From the NCBI GenBank assembly GCA_012103495.1, contig WLWR01000109.1, forward strand, positions 1 through 6,156: 6,156 bases of DNA, given 5' to 3'. Positions 5,848 through 6,156 of this stretch are shown here, in pieces. The notes below the pieces were generated by a model. It was not told the origin of the DNA and searched no databases. It saw only the letters and a program-made list of their open reading frames with translations. Position 1 is the first letter of the stretch, and the number at the start of each line of letters is the position of its first letter. The stretch is from Legionellales bacterium (GTDB taxonomy: Bacteria > Pseudomonadota > Gammaproteobacteria > WLWR01). A program made the translations under genes and the position numbers.

Positions 5848-6156
5848 TCATTCAGCCAATGTTTTTTCTAAATAATGAATGTTGGTGCCGCCTTGCTGAA
5901 AATTAGGATCATCCATGATTTGTTGGTGCAATGGGATGTTGGTTTTAATCCCATCAATCACTAATTCTTGTAAAGCATTTCTCATTTTGCGAATAGCACC
6001 CTCTCTAGTTTTATCGTGACAAATTAATTTGGCAATCATGGAGTCATAGTAGTGAGGGACTCTATAACCATCATAAATATGTGAATCAAACCTCACTCCA
6101 AACCCAGCAGGAGGATGAAACCAATTAATCACACCTGGAGATGGAACGAAAGTTTT
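5848..6156 (-). CDS. accC: Biotin carboxylase subunit of acetyl-CoA carboxylase, C-terminal 102 residues
   Basis: AccC is the ATP-dependent biotin carboxylase of acetyl-CoA carboxylase. It carboxylates biotin on AccB in the first committed step of fatty acid synthesis. The gene enters from the right edge, and the frame is open across 6133-6156 (KTFVPSPG), so the visible GTG at 6130-6132 is internal rather than a start. The fragment is the biotin carboxylase C-terminal domain: [13 protein letters not shown] includes the Arg equivalent to E. coli Arg338, which takes part in biotin activation. [27 protein letters not shown] and [13 protein letters not shown] follow in the family order. The end (YLEKTLAE) is a few residues shorter than in E. 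coli, where the full protein is 449 aa. It is normally preceded by accB, which would lie outside the window. TGA at 5848-5850. Confidence 0.97.
   Translation of the reverse strand, partial: KTFVPSPGVINWFHPPAGFGVRFDSHIYDGYRVPHYYDSMIAKLICHDKTREGAIRKMRNALQELVIDGIKTNIPLHQQIMDDPNFQQGGTNIHYLEKTLAE

Overview
This 6.2 kb window reads almost entirely on the minus strand. The right half is a conserved gammaproteobacterial housekeeping block. In transcription order (high to low coordinates) it holds the 3' end of accC (biotin carboxylase), prmA (ribosomal protein L11 methyltransferase), fis (nucleoid protein) and purH (bifunctional last enzyme of de novo IMP synthesis). The order accC-prmA-fis-purH, the moderate G+C content and the close match of all four proteins to Enterobacteria/Pseudomonas-type orthologues point to a gammaproteobacterium. 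The lack of dusB between prmA and fis, and of purD after purH, suggests a lineage outside the enterics and pseudomonads. Legionellales/Coxiella-like is my best guess, but it is only an inference.

There seem to be three transcription units. (1) accC and prmA, 20 bp apart, are the tail of an operon entering from the right edge. (2) fis and purH overlap by 4 bp (GTGA) and follow a well-formed promoter at about 4881-4908. That promoter has an extended -10 (TGGTATAAT) and a GC-rich discriminator, the layout expected of growth-rate/stringently controlled promoters. A global regulator of growth-phase transcription would thus be made together with a purine biosynthetic enzyme. (3) Two unrecognised genes overlap by TGATG at about 161-2826: a multi-pass membrane protein of about 427 aa, followed by a soluble-looking protein of about 460 aa that carries a six-copy 15-bp in-frame minisatellite. 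They follow their own candidate promoter at about 2865-2893.

Between purH and the unknown pair lies a 63-bp nested inverted repeat (2903-2965): 9-bp outer arms around an almost perfect 23-bp palindrome. It could be a terminator/mRNA-end structure for fis-purH or an operator for the unknown pair. At the left edge a strong Shine-Dalgarno (GGAGGT) stands 8 nt before an ATG at 30-32, so a further minus-strand gene probably starts there and leaves the window.

The best candidates for something undescribed are the bicistronic unknown pair with its regulatory region and internal repeat. Everything else is core metabolism and translation machinery.
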